A stretch of 5,711 nucleotides of DNA, taken from positions 7,967 to 13,677 of the forward strand of contig PAVX01000031.1 of assembly GCA_002713285.1 (NCBI GenBank), read 5' to 3'. Made by a program: the position numbers and the translations under genes. How positions within the stretch are numbered: the stretch's first letter is position 1; every line of letters starts with the position of its first letter. This stretch comes from Flavobacteriales bacterium (GTDB lineage: Bacteria; Bacteroidota; Bacteroidia; Flavobacteriales; TMED113). Below, piece by piece: positions 1 through 5,711 of this stretch. The notes beneath the pieces were generated by a model. The model searched no databases and was not told the DNA's origin. It worked only from the letters and a program-made list of their open reading frames with translations.

Positions 1-384
1 AATTTTTGCATTTTTTTCAATTACACAAAAATCATTTATTGAGACTCTTTTAGCAATGTTACTAGTTGTATGAATTTGACTTTTTTTAGATATTATACTT
101 TTCCTAATATTTGGAGGTTGTAGAATATTGATAATATCTGCAAACTTTTTTACTGGATTGTTGACTTTTATCACTGTTTTATCTGTATCAATTTTTATTT
201 TAGGTGTTATAATTATAGATGCATTTGTTGATTTTAAATATTGTTCATACTTTTTGTTTAATAAAAATGTGATAGCACCTTTTTTCGCATCCTTGATATT
301 TCCAAACGATGAAACAAGTACTTTAGGATCTCCTTGAATTTCTCCTTGAATTATTTTTGATATTTCTTCTGCTGTTAATTTCAT
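1..384 (-). CDS. lpxD: LpxD, UDP-3-O-(3-hydroxyacyl)glucosamine N-acyltransferase (N-terminal part, cut by window edge)
   Basis: LpxD transfers a 3-hydroxyacyl chain from acyl-ACP to UDP-3-O-acylglucosamine, the third step of lipid A synthesis, at the cytoplasmic side. The minus strand from the ATG at 384 is open for 128 codons to the window edge. It starts MKLTAEEISKIIQGEIQGDP, the usual LpxD opening. Residues 36-56 (GAITFLLNKKYEQYL, then AS) match the nucleotide-binding N-terminal domain. F40, N43 and Y46 have the same spacing as the uracil-contacting Phe, Asn and Tyr described in LpxD structures. From about residue 97 the I-x(5)-I/V pattern (SQIHTTSNIAKRVSIN) begins the left-handed beta-helix of hexapeptide repeats. 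The catalytic histidine would lie beyond the window. The start is 23 bases after the HD gene stop, so the two are probably co-transcribed. No Shine-Dalgarno sequence is visible. Family assignment is confident from motifs and the neighbouring gene. Confidence 0.93.
   Translation of the reverse strand, partial: MKLTAEEISKIIQGEIQGDPKVLVSSFGNIKDAKKGAITFLLNKKYEQYLKSTNASIIITPKIKIDTDKTVIKVNNPVKKFADIINILQPPNIRKSIISKKSQIHTTSNIAKRVSINDFCVIEKNAKI
329..352. repeat. Perfect 12-bp tandem duplication inside lpxD
   Basis: TCTCCTTGAATT occurs twice back to back (329-340 and 341-352). On the minus strand it encodes two four-residue units, IQGE and IQGD, of LpxD. The second unit belongs to the GE-x-x-GD-P stretch normal for the family, so this is probably chance similarity or a very small in-frame duplication, with no evident function. 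Confidence 0.6.
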
Positions 385-407
385 TAATAAGGTATGTTTA
401 GCTTATG

Positions 408-1637
408 CTAATTCTTTGGAAAACAAATATAGTGTTTAATAATTTTCGAATTTTCTGTATTGATATTAAATTCGGTTGTAATTTCTGATAAATTAATTAA
501 AACATTATCCTTTTTAAAAAATTTAATTTCAGAATTATTACAATTATAAGTATCATTACTTATGCTAATAGGAAACACTAAGTATTTAACATCACGGTCA
601 TTGACTTTAAATTTTTCCATTGTTAGGCTTCTTAAATTTTTCAATCTATGCTCCAGGTCTTCTATGTTAATGGACTCAATTTTTAAAAGCTTCCTGTTGA
701 TGATGCTGTCCGATAGTACTTGAAGGACTTTATCATCTTCATGTATCCAATTTTTCATGCAATTAAAAATGTCATAATCATCGATTAAAGAAAAAGGATG
801 TAAGAGGTTTTTTCTTTTAAATAATTGGTCATTAATCTTTTGTTTTTCATATAAAAATGGCTTAAAACTAGGTGTGCTATAAATGTTCTTATCCTCTAAA
901 ACTAATTGTTTAGCTCTTTTTAAAATATTCATCAATGTATGTTCTGCTGATAAGACAGTTTTATGTAAATAAACTTGCCAATACATTAATTTCCTTGCAA
1001 TAATAAACTTTTCGATCGAGTAAATTCCTTTATAATCAACAACTAATTCATTATTATGGATATTTAACATTTCAATAATTCTATCTGAGTTAATAATACC
1101 TTCATTAACTCCGGAATAAAAACTGTCCCGATTTAAATAATCAAGTCGATCAACATCTAATTGACTTGATATTAATTGTTGTAAAAATCTCTTTTTATAT
1201 TTTTGGGTAAAAATATCAATAGCTAAAGATAATTTGCCATTAAATTCTTCATTTAATTTTTGCATAAACATTACTGATATTTTTTCATGAGATAAGTTAT
1301 TTACAATGCTATTCTCTAGTGCATGAGAAAATGGGCCATGGCCTATATCATGTAATAATATTGCAATTAAAGACGCCTCATGCTCTTTTGAACTAATCTT
1401 ATGTCCTTTTAACTTTAAAACATTTATTGCTTTGTTCATTAAGTGCATCGATCCAATAGCATGATGAAATCGATTATGGTTAGCTCCTGGATACACTAGT
1501 GATGAAAGTCCAAGTTGGGATATTCGTCGTAATCGTTGAAAATAACTATGTTCCAAAATATCCCATATGATATTAAAAGGTATATGTACAAAGCCATATA
1601 TGGGGTCATTAATAATTTTATTTTTTAGATATGGCAT
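408..1637 (-). CDS. HD-domain phosphohydrolase (COG1078 / SAMHD1-like family)
   Basis: A 409-residue soluble protein of the HD superfamily; relatives include dNTP triphosphohydrolases such as SAMHD1, but the substrate of the Bacteroidota branch is not established and I do not assign one. All metal-binding elements are visible: RFHHAIG at 56-62 (first His at 59), the HD dyad H96-D97 in LLHDIGHGPFSHALE, and the distal Asp in QLDVDRLDYLNRD (D163, in the same context as the metal-binding Asp of SAMHD1). The N-terminal block (INDPIYGFVHIP, then QRLRRISQLG) and the middle block YSIEKFIIARKLMYWQVYLH (positions 206-225) are also typical. The C-terminal 130 residues are less conserved and lysine/asparagine rich. 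Length fits the family. The gene starts 46 bases from divergent porX and is followed by lpxD after 23 bases. Family confident; biochemical role open. Confidence 0.93.
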   Translation of the reverse strand: MPYLKNKIINDPIYGFVHIPFNIIWDILEHSYFQRLRRISQLGLSSLVYPGANHNRFHHAIGSMHLMNKAINVLKLKGHKISSKEHEASLIAILLHDIGHGPFSHALENSIVNNLSHEKISVMFMQKLNEEFNGKLSLAIDIFTQKYKKRFLQQLISSQLDVDRLDYLNRDSFYSGVNEGIINSDRIIEMLNIHNNELVVDYKGIYSIEKFIIARKLMYWQVYLHKTVLSAEHTLMNILKRAKQLVLEDKNIYSTPSFKPFLYEKQKINDQLFKRKNLLHPFSLIDDYDIFNCMKNWIHEDDKVLQVLSDSIINRKLLKIESINIEDLEHRLKNLRSLTMEKFKVNDRDVKYLVFPISISNDTYNCNNSEIKFFKKDNVLINLSEITTEFNINTENSKIIKHYICFPKN

Positions 1638-1683
1638 TTATTTAGAATTTATAGCATAAATTTAAACAAACAAAAATATAAAA
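1638..1683. promoter_or_regulatory. Divergent intergenic region between the HD gene and porX; candidate promoters
   Basis: This 46-base, nearly pure A/T spacer is the only place to start transcription of both the HD-lpxD and the porX-tsaE-ald runs. On the minus strand TATTTTTG (1678-1671) fits the Bacteroidota -7 consensus TAnnTTTG and lies 33 bases before the HD start. No TTG box is evident at the expected distance upstream, which would fall inside the porX 5' end. On the plus strand TAAATTTA (1657-1664) matches except for the final base and lies 19 bases before porX. In DNA this AT-rich such matches are common by chance. The need for promoters here is well supported by layout; the exact boxes are not. 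Confidence 0.35.
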
Positions 1684-3237
1684 ATGAACTCTTGTAGTAT
1701 TTTATGGATAGATGATGAGGTAGATTTATTAAAATCTCATATACTATTCTTAGAGCAGAAAGGATTCTCTGTTAAAACAATCAATAATGGATATGATGCT
1801 ATTGATCTTGTTAAAGATGAAAATTATGATATAATTTTTTTAGATGAGAATATGCCAGGTTTAACTGGCTTAGATACTTTATCTCAACTTAAGGAAATTA
1901 CACAGTCACCTGTGATTATGATTACAAAAAGTGAACAAGAGCAAATTATGGAAGAAGCAATAGGAGCTAAAATAGCAGATTATTTAATTAAACCAGTTAA
2001 TCCAAATCAGATTCTCTTAACAATTAAGAAGAATTTAGAGTTTTCTAAGTTAATCAACAATAAAACAAATGCAGATTATCAACGTGAATTTTCTTCAATA
2101 GGATCCATGATTAATGATGTAAATACATTTAATGATTGGGTTAATATATATAAGAAAATTATTTATTGGGAATTAGAATTAGATTCTTTAGAAGAAAATA
2201 ATATGTTAGAGATTTTATTGAGTCAAAAAAAAGATGCAAATAATAATTTCTTTAAATATATTAAAAAAAAATATCGTGATTTATTGAATTCAGAGTCGTC
2301 GGTAGAGCCAATTTTATTTTCTCATAATCTTTTCAAACATTATGTTGTTCCTCGATTATCTAATAATCGCCCTACATTTTTTTTATTGATTGATAATTTA
2401 AGATTTGATCAATGGAAGATAATCCAGCCATTATTAGAGCCATATTTTACAATAGAAGAAAGTGCGTATTGTAGTATTTTACCTACAGCCACACAATATT
2501 CTAGAAATGCTATTTTTTCCGGGATGACTCCTAGTGCAATGAAAGCCAAATTTCCTGATTATTGGTTGGATGATGTAGATGAGGGTGGTAAGAATTTATT
2601 TGAACAAGATTTTTTACTTGCTCAATTAAATCGTTTTAATTGTTCACAAGATATTTCATTCAATAAAGTTTTTAATCTTGATCATGGTAAAAAAATACTT
2701 GAAAGAACTAATGAGTTTTTAAATAAATCTTTGAATGTGATTATATATAATTTTGTCGATATTCTGTCTCATGCAAAGACAGAAATGAAAATGATTAAGG
2801 AGTTAGCGAATGATGAAAAATCATATCGTGATTTAACTTTCACTTGGTTTAAAAATTCTCCTCTTTTCGAGCTATTAAGACAATTGGCTGATGCAAATGT
2901 GAATATTGTTATAACATCTGATCATGGTACTGTCAATGTAACCGAGGCCAGTAAAGTGATTGGGGAAAAAACAATATCATCTAATTTAAGGTATAAAACA
3001 GGTAGAAAAATTAAATTTGACAATAGAGATGTTTTTTATATTGATGATCCTGAAAAAATATTTTTACCAAAAACAAATTTAAGTTCATCATATATATTTG
3101 CAGGACCTAATAAATATTTTGTGTATCCTAATAATTATAACCATTATGCTCATCACTACATTAATACTTATCAGCATGGAGGAATTTCTATGGAAGAGAT
3201 GATTCTGCCTATTATTTCTTTAAAATCCAAGTTATGA
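1684..3237 (+). CDS. porX: PorX, response regulator with PglZ zinc phosphodiesterase domain
   Basis: PorX is the response regulator paired with the PorY kinase and, in Porphyromonas, acts with the sigma factor SigP to control type IX secretion genes. Its effector is not a DNA-binding domain but an alkaline phosphatase-like PglZ domain, reported to be a zinc-dependent oligonucleotide phosphodiesterase. Residues 1-117 are the receiver: acidic D10-D11, phosphoacceptor D54 (FLDENMPG), T81 and K103 (IKPVN). Residues about 120-205 look like a helical linker. The PglZ domain follows, with a complete set of likely metal ligands: D237 (LLIDNLRFD), nucleophile-type T270 in PTATQYSRNAIF, D359 and H363 (VDILSH), D413-H414 (TSDHGT) and H498 (QHGG). 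At 517 residues it is full length. Homopolymer A runs near 2225 and 2262 do not break the frame. It heads a tight run, with its TGA overlapping the tsaE ATG. The sensor kinase and secretion genes are not in this window. Confidence 0.95.
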   Translation: MNSCSILWIDDEVDLLKSHILFLEQKGFSVKTINNGYDAIDLVKDENYDIIFLDENMPGLTGLDTLSQLKEITQSPVIMITKSEQEQIMEEAIGAKIADYLIKPVNPNQILLTIKKNLEFSKLINNKTNADYQREFSSIGSMINDVNTFNDWVNIYKKIIYWELELDSLEENNMLEILLSQKKDANNNFFKYIKKKYRDLLNSESSVEPILFSHNLFKHYVVPRLSNNRPTFFLLIDNLRFDQWKIIQPLLEPYFTIEESAYCSILPTATQYSRNAIFSGMTPSAMKAKFPDYWLDDVDEGGKNLFEQDFLLAQLNRFNCSQDISFNKVFNLDHGKKILERTNEFLNKSLNVIIYNFVDILSHAKTEMKMIKELANDEKSYRDLTFTWFKNSPLFELLRQLADANVNIVITSDHGTVNVTEASKVIGEKTISSNLRYKTGRKIKFDNRDVFYIDDPEKIFLPKTNLSSSYIFAGPNKYFVYPNNYNHYAHHYINTYQHGGISMEEMILPIISLKSKL

Positions 3238-3653
3238 TTAGCAAAAAATACAATATTTCTTCAATAGAAAAATTATCTTCAGTTGCGTTAGAATTGTTAA
3301 CCTTATCAGATAATCGTATTTTTGCATTATATGGAGAAATGGGTGTTGGTAAAACTACCTTAGTAAAGCAATTTTGTGATCATTTAAAGATTGTTGATAG
3401 TGTTTCTAGTCCCACATTTTCTCTTGTAAATGAATATATAAATTGTGATGGAAATACAATATTTCATTTTGATTTATATCGAGTTGATAATGTAGATGAA
3501 TTAATAAAAATAGGGATTGATTCGTATCTAAATTCAGGAAATTATTGCTTTATTGAATGGCCTAATTTACTTGAGCCACTTTTGAAAGCAAATTATACTG
3601 CGATTAAGATGATTGAAGACATCAATAAACGTGAATTATATTTATTAGAATAA
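3234..3653 (+). CDS. tsaE: TsaE, tRNA t6A37 biosynthesis ATPase
   Basis: TsaE is the small cytoplasmic ATPase that works with TsaB and TsaD to transfer threonylcarbamoyl to A37 of ANN-decoding tRNAs; it is essential in many bacteria. At 139 residues the length is normal. The Walker A loop is GEMGVGKTT (34-42), followed by the switch-like SSPTFSLVNEY (58-68), then FHFDLYRV with the family Asp (D80), and FIEWP with conserved E108 and W109. The start is fixed by the ATGA overlap with the porX stop (ATG 3234-3236, TGA 3235-3237), implying translational coupling. ald starts 7 bases after its stop. tsaE next to porX and ald is, from memory, a recurring Bacteroidota arrangement. No oddities seen. 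Confidence 0.95.
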   Translation: MISKKYNISSIEKLSSVALELLTLSDNRIFALYGEMGVGKTTLVKQFCDHLKIVDSVSSPTFSLVNEYINCDGNTIFHFDLYRVDNVDELIKIGIDSYLNSGNYCFIEWPNLLEPLLKANYTAIKMIEDINKRELYLLE

Positions 3654-3660
3654 GTTATTT

Positions 3661-4860
3661 ATGAAAGACAAATTTTTATCTTTTTCTCAGGGATCTTTTA
3701 CATTACCACAAGAAGAAGTTTTGGAGTTGAAATCAGAAAATAAAAAATTAAGCATAGGTATTCCTAAAGAGGTTTTATTACAAGAGAAAAGAATTGGCCT
3801 AGTGCCTGATGCAGTGAATTTATTAACAAATAATGGGCATCATGTTATTGTTCAAAGTGGAGTGGGGGATGTTATTAATTTTTCAGACCAAGAGTATAGT
3901 GAATGTGGTGCTTCAATTGTAAAAACAGCACAAGAAGTATATAAAGCGGACATTATTTTAAAAGTTTCTCCTCCAACTACCGAAGAAATTGATTTTATGG
4001 AGAAAAACCAAACTTTAATTTCAGCATTACAACTTAAAATTCAAACTCCAGATTTTTTTAAACGATTAATGGATAAAAAAATTACAGCTATTGCATATGA
4101 TTATATTCAAGATGAAGATGGGATATTTCCAGTGGTTCGATCTATGAGTGAAATTGCAGGAAATGCTTCTGTTTTAATTGCTGCAGAGTGTTTAAGTAAT
4201 TTAAATAATGGTAAAGGTTTATTAATGGGTGGAGTGTCAGGTGTTAGTACAACTGATGTGGTGATTTTGGGAGCTGGTACTGTGGGTGAATTCGCTGCAA
4301 GATCAGCCATTGGTCTAGGTGCTTCTGTTAAAATATTTGACAAATCATTATCGAAACTTCGTCGTATACAAGATAAGTTACATACAAGAGTAGACATGAA
4401 TACAATTAATCCAAAAGCTTTAGAAAAGTCTATTCGCAGAACGGATGTTTTAATCGGTGCTATCAGAACTCGTGATAGTAGAACACCATGTTTAGTTTCG
4501 GAGGAAATGGTTAAAATGATGAAGCCAGGTTCTGTTATTGTCGATGTTAGTATCGATAGGGGAGGATGTGTTGAAACATCTGAAGTTACATCACACAAGC
4601 AACCTACTTTTATTAAGCATGGAGTTATTCATTATTGTGTCCCTAATATCCCATCTCGAGTAGCAAGAACAGCATCTTTTTCTTTAAGTAATATATTTTC
4701 GTCTTTATTGTTAGATATAGGAGAGTATGGTGGAGTTAATAATATTATTTTCAACAAACCTAATATTGGGCAAGGGGCATATATAATTAATGGTCAGTTA
4801 GTAAATAAAGGTATTGCGGAATGGTTTAGTCTTCCTCATAAACCTTTTAACTTATTTTAA
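3661..4860 (+). CDS. ald: Alanine dehydrogenase-family protein (Bacteroidota type)
   Basis: It belongs to the alanine dehydrogenase / transhydrogenase alpha-subunit family; the annotated reaction is reversible NAD-dependent deamination of L-alanine to pyruvate and ammonia in the cytoplasm. A leader of about 30 residues precedes the family start IGIPKE (32-37); similar leaders occur in Bacteroidota members. EKRIGLVPDAV (42-52) supplies the substrate-site Arg (R44), and K101 in ILKVSPP the conserved Lys. The nucleotide-binding fold has GAGTVG (204-209) and D227 at the end of strand 2, which favours NAD over NADP. IVDVSIDRGG supplies D299, the likely equivalent of the catalytic Asp. The block that carries the catalytic His in classical Ald (a YxHxA-type motif) reads SALQLK (121-126) here, with no His. 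Length 399 is somewhat above the classical 360-380. It lies 7 bases after tsaE and 8 before the next gene. Family certain; alanine as true substrate is inferred. Confidence 0.9.
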   Translation: MKDKFLSFSQGSFTLPQEEVLELKSENKKLSIGIPKEVLLQEKRIGLVPDAVNLLTNNGHHVIVQSGVGDVINFSDQEYSECGASIVKTAQEVYKADIILKVSPPTTEEIDFMEKNQTLISALQLKIQTPDFFKRLMDKKITAIAYDYIQDEDGIFPVVRSMSEIAGNASVLIAAECLSNLNNGKGLLMGGVSGVSTTDVVILGAGTVGEFAARSAIGLGASVKIFDKSLSKLRRIQDKLHTRVDMNTINPKALEKSIRRTDVLIGAIRTRDSRTPCLVSEEMVKMMKPGSVIVDVSIDRGGCVETSEVTSHKQPTFIKHGVIHYCVPNIPSRVARTASFSLSNIFSSLLLDIGEYGGVNNIIFNKPNIGQGAYIINGQLVNKGIAEWFSLPHKPFNLF

Positions 4861-4868
4861 CTTATTAG

Positions 4869-5321
4869 ATGCCTTTTTTTAATAGATTATCGTTTTTTAT
4901 TTTAGGTATTATTATAGGTGTTTCAATCATTTTTATTTCCTTGCAGCAAAGGAAAGATAAATTAACTTTCAATTATTTACCAAATAATAGGGTTAAGAGT
5001 TATTTAATAAAAAATAACATTTCCTTTTCTCCAAAATCTTTATGTAAAATGAGTTGTTTGGGTTTAGATACTATAAGTTTAAATGAATATATTTCGAGAG
5101 GCAGTATTGATTTTAAAAAAAGTAAAATTCGAGGATATACGGATAAATTATATTACCTGTCTTTTGCTTCTCATAATATAAATATTAGAGAAGATAGTTA
5201 CTTAGTGTTTGGGACTCTTGGCGATTCAGTTACACTATTAGATGTTTGGTTCAATTTTGGAACACCATCTAGTTATACATCTGCTCATCCAGGTAATATG
5301 TTTTGTGATCATTGTTACTAA
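4869..5321 (+). CDS. DUF4258-like single-span membrane-anchored protein, function unknown
   Basis: A 150-residue protein with one hydrophobic helix at about residues 7-25 (FFILGIIIGVSIIFISL) and a basic QQRKDK just after it. The remainder is soluble, so this is probably a membrane-anchored domain; which side it faces is not settled by the sequence. The pattern FNYLPNNRVKSYLI, then a C-x3-C (C59, C63), then ISRGSIDFKKSK and a late beta segment VTLLDVWF resembles DUF4258-family proteins often found beside ald in Bacteroidota; this assignment is from memory. The C-terminus carries a second cysteine pair, C146 and C149 (CDHC). The ATG is 8 bases after the ald stop, so it is the last gene of the porX run. 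Its TAA overlaps the stop of the convergent proline dehydrogenase gene. No enzymatic motif is recognised. Confidence 0.8.
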   Translation: MPFFNRLSFFILGIIIGVSIIFISLQQRKDKLTFNYLPNNRVKSYLIKNNISFSPKSLCKMSCLGLDTISLNEYISRGSIDFKKSKIRGYTDKLYYLSFASHNINIREDSYLVFGTLGDSVTLLDVWFNFGTPSSYTSAHPGNMFCDHCY

Positions 5322-5711
5322 TGATTCTTTATTAACTCCTGTATTCTAATAATTTCTCTATTAGTTTGCCCAGTTATAGCTGAGTTTTCCTCAGCTCTTC
5401 TTATTAAATATGGTAGCACTTCTTTTACAGGACCATATGGAACATATTTAGCAACGTTATATTTAAATCTACTTAGATAAAAGCTAATATTATCGCTCAT
5501 TCCTAGTAATTGTGAAAAATATATTCGTTTATCATTATTTAGAATATTTTTTTCTTTCATTAATTTAATCACTCTTTCTGTACTGTCCTCATTATGTGTT
5601 CCAAAGCACAATGCCATATCTACGATATTATTTATACAATATTTAGATGCTTCGTCATAATCATAGTCACAACTAGCTTTAGTTTTGTGTATAGGACATA
5701 TATATTTTTTT
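5318..5711 (-). CDS. Proline dehydrogenase (C-terminal part, cut by window edge)
   Basis: Proline dehydrogenase oxidises L-proline to pyrroline-5-carboxylate with FAD and passes electrons to the quinone pool. The last 130 residues are visible; the frame is open from the window edge to a TAG at 5318-5320. The Met at 5617 is internal, because family sequence continues upstream of it (ICPIHKTKASCDYDYDEASK). Diagnostic elements are FGTHNEDS, IYFSQLLGMSDNISF, the YVPYGPVKEVLPYL block and RRAEEN, whose paired arginines (5396-5401) match the proline-carboxylate-binding RRxxEN of the last barrel helix. The end, GQTNREIIRIQELIKNH, fits stand-alone Bacteroidota enzymes rather than the PutA fusion, whose dehydrogenase domain would continue. 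It converges on the porX-tsaE-ald run. The start, flavin site and promoter lie outside the window. Confidence 0.93.
   Translation of the reverse strand, partial: KKYICPIHKTKASCDYDYDEASKYCINNIVDMALCFGTHNEDSTERVIKLMKEKNILNNDKRIYFSQLLGMSDNISFYLSRFKYNVAKYVPYGPVKEVLPYLIRRAEENSAITGQTNREIIRIQELIKNH

Noticed and set aside
128..337. Plus-strand open frame encoding 69 residues with a hydrophobic stretch
   Set aside because: It is fully antisense to lpxD, whose minus-strand reading carries family motifs. The hydrophobicity is what the complement of Lys/Asn/Ile-rich codons tends to give. No homology is recognised.
2220..2275. Poly-A runs (8 and 9 A) in porX as possible frameshift or slippage sites
   Set aside because: The frame is intact through both runs and continues into a complete PglZ domain. 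Such runs are expected in DNA this AT-rich, and no alternative-frame product of note is seen.
1684..3660. Possible phage-defence system, since PglZ domains occur in BREX and Pgl systems
   Set aside because: The PglZ domain here is fused to a receiver as in PorX, and no BREX or Pgl partner (PglX methyltransferase, BrxC ATPase, BrxL) is nearby. The neighbours are housekeeping genes.
4107..4598. Minus-strand open frame encoding 163 residues inside ald
   Set aside because: It is fully antisense to the well-conserved NAD-binding half of Ald, has no recognisable domain, and has no promoter or neighbour on that strand.
5615..5617. ATG at 5617 (minus) as the start of a short 99-residue protein
   Set aside because: The frame stays open upstream to the window edge and the extra 31 residues match proline dehydrogenase, so this Met is internal.
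1..5711. tRNA, rRNA, riboswitch, CRISPR, insertion sequence or integration site
   Set aside because: No such structure was recognised by eye. Coding sequence fills nearly the whole window, with a longest spacer of 46 bases, and no inverted or direct repeats of meaningful length were noticed.

Overview
This is a strongly AT-rich window that is almost entirely protein coding. Gene content and order point to the phylum Bacteroidota (Bacteroidetes), most likely a low-GC Flavobacteriia-like lineage. The main evidence is a PorX-type response regulator with a C-terminal PglZ phosphodiesterase domain, a Bacteroidota-type alanine dehydrogenase with a long N-terminal extension, a small single-membrane-span protein resembling the DUF4258 family, and a Bacteroidota-type stand-alone proline dehydrogenase. 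Starts lack clear Shine-Dalgarno sequences and are preceded by A/T-rich DNA, as is usual in this phylum. I cannot name the species from the sequence alone.

Left arm (1-1637, minus strand): an HD-domain phosphohydrolase is followed, 23 bases downstream, by the start of lpxD (lipid A biosynthesis). lpxD runs off the left edge, so only its first 128 codons are visible. HD gene followed by lpxD is, from memory, a recurrent Bacteroidota arrangement, with further lpx genes usually next. Its presence implies a lipid A-bearing outer membrane.

Centre (1638-1683): a 46-base divergent intergenic region must hold the promoters for both directions. Only weak matches to the Bacteroidota -7 motif (TAnnTTTG) are visible.

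Right arm (1684-5321, plus strand): a tight four-gene run, porX - tsaE - ald - DUF4258-like gene, with junctions of -4, +7 and +8 bases, looks like one operon. It mixes regulation of type IX secretion (PorX), tRNA t6A modification (TsaE), amino-acid or pyridine-nucleotide metabolism (Ald) and an unknown membrane-anchored protein. The genes are likely co-transcribed without sharing an obvious pathway. It meets proline dehydrogenase (minus strand, running off the right edge) tail to tail, with the stop codons overlapping.

There are no RNA genes, mobile elements, CRISPR arrays, prophage genes or long non-coding stretches. I see no evidence of a new biological system. The window reads as conserved Bacteroidota core genome, and the findings below are modest points about individual proteins, gene boundaries and gene calling.
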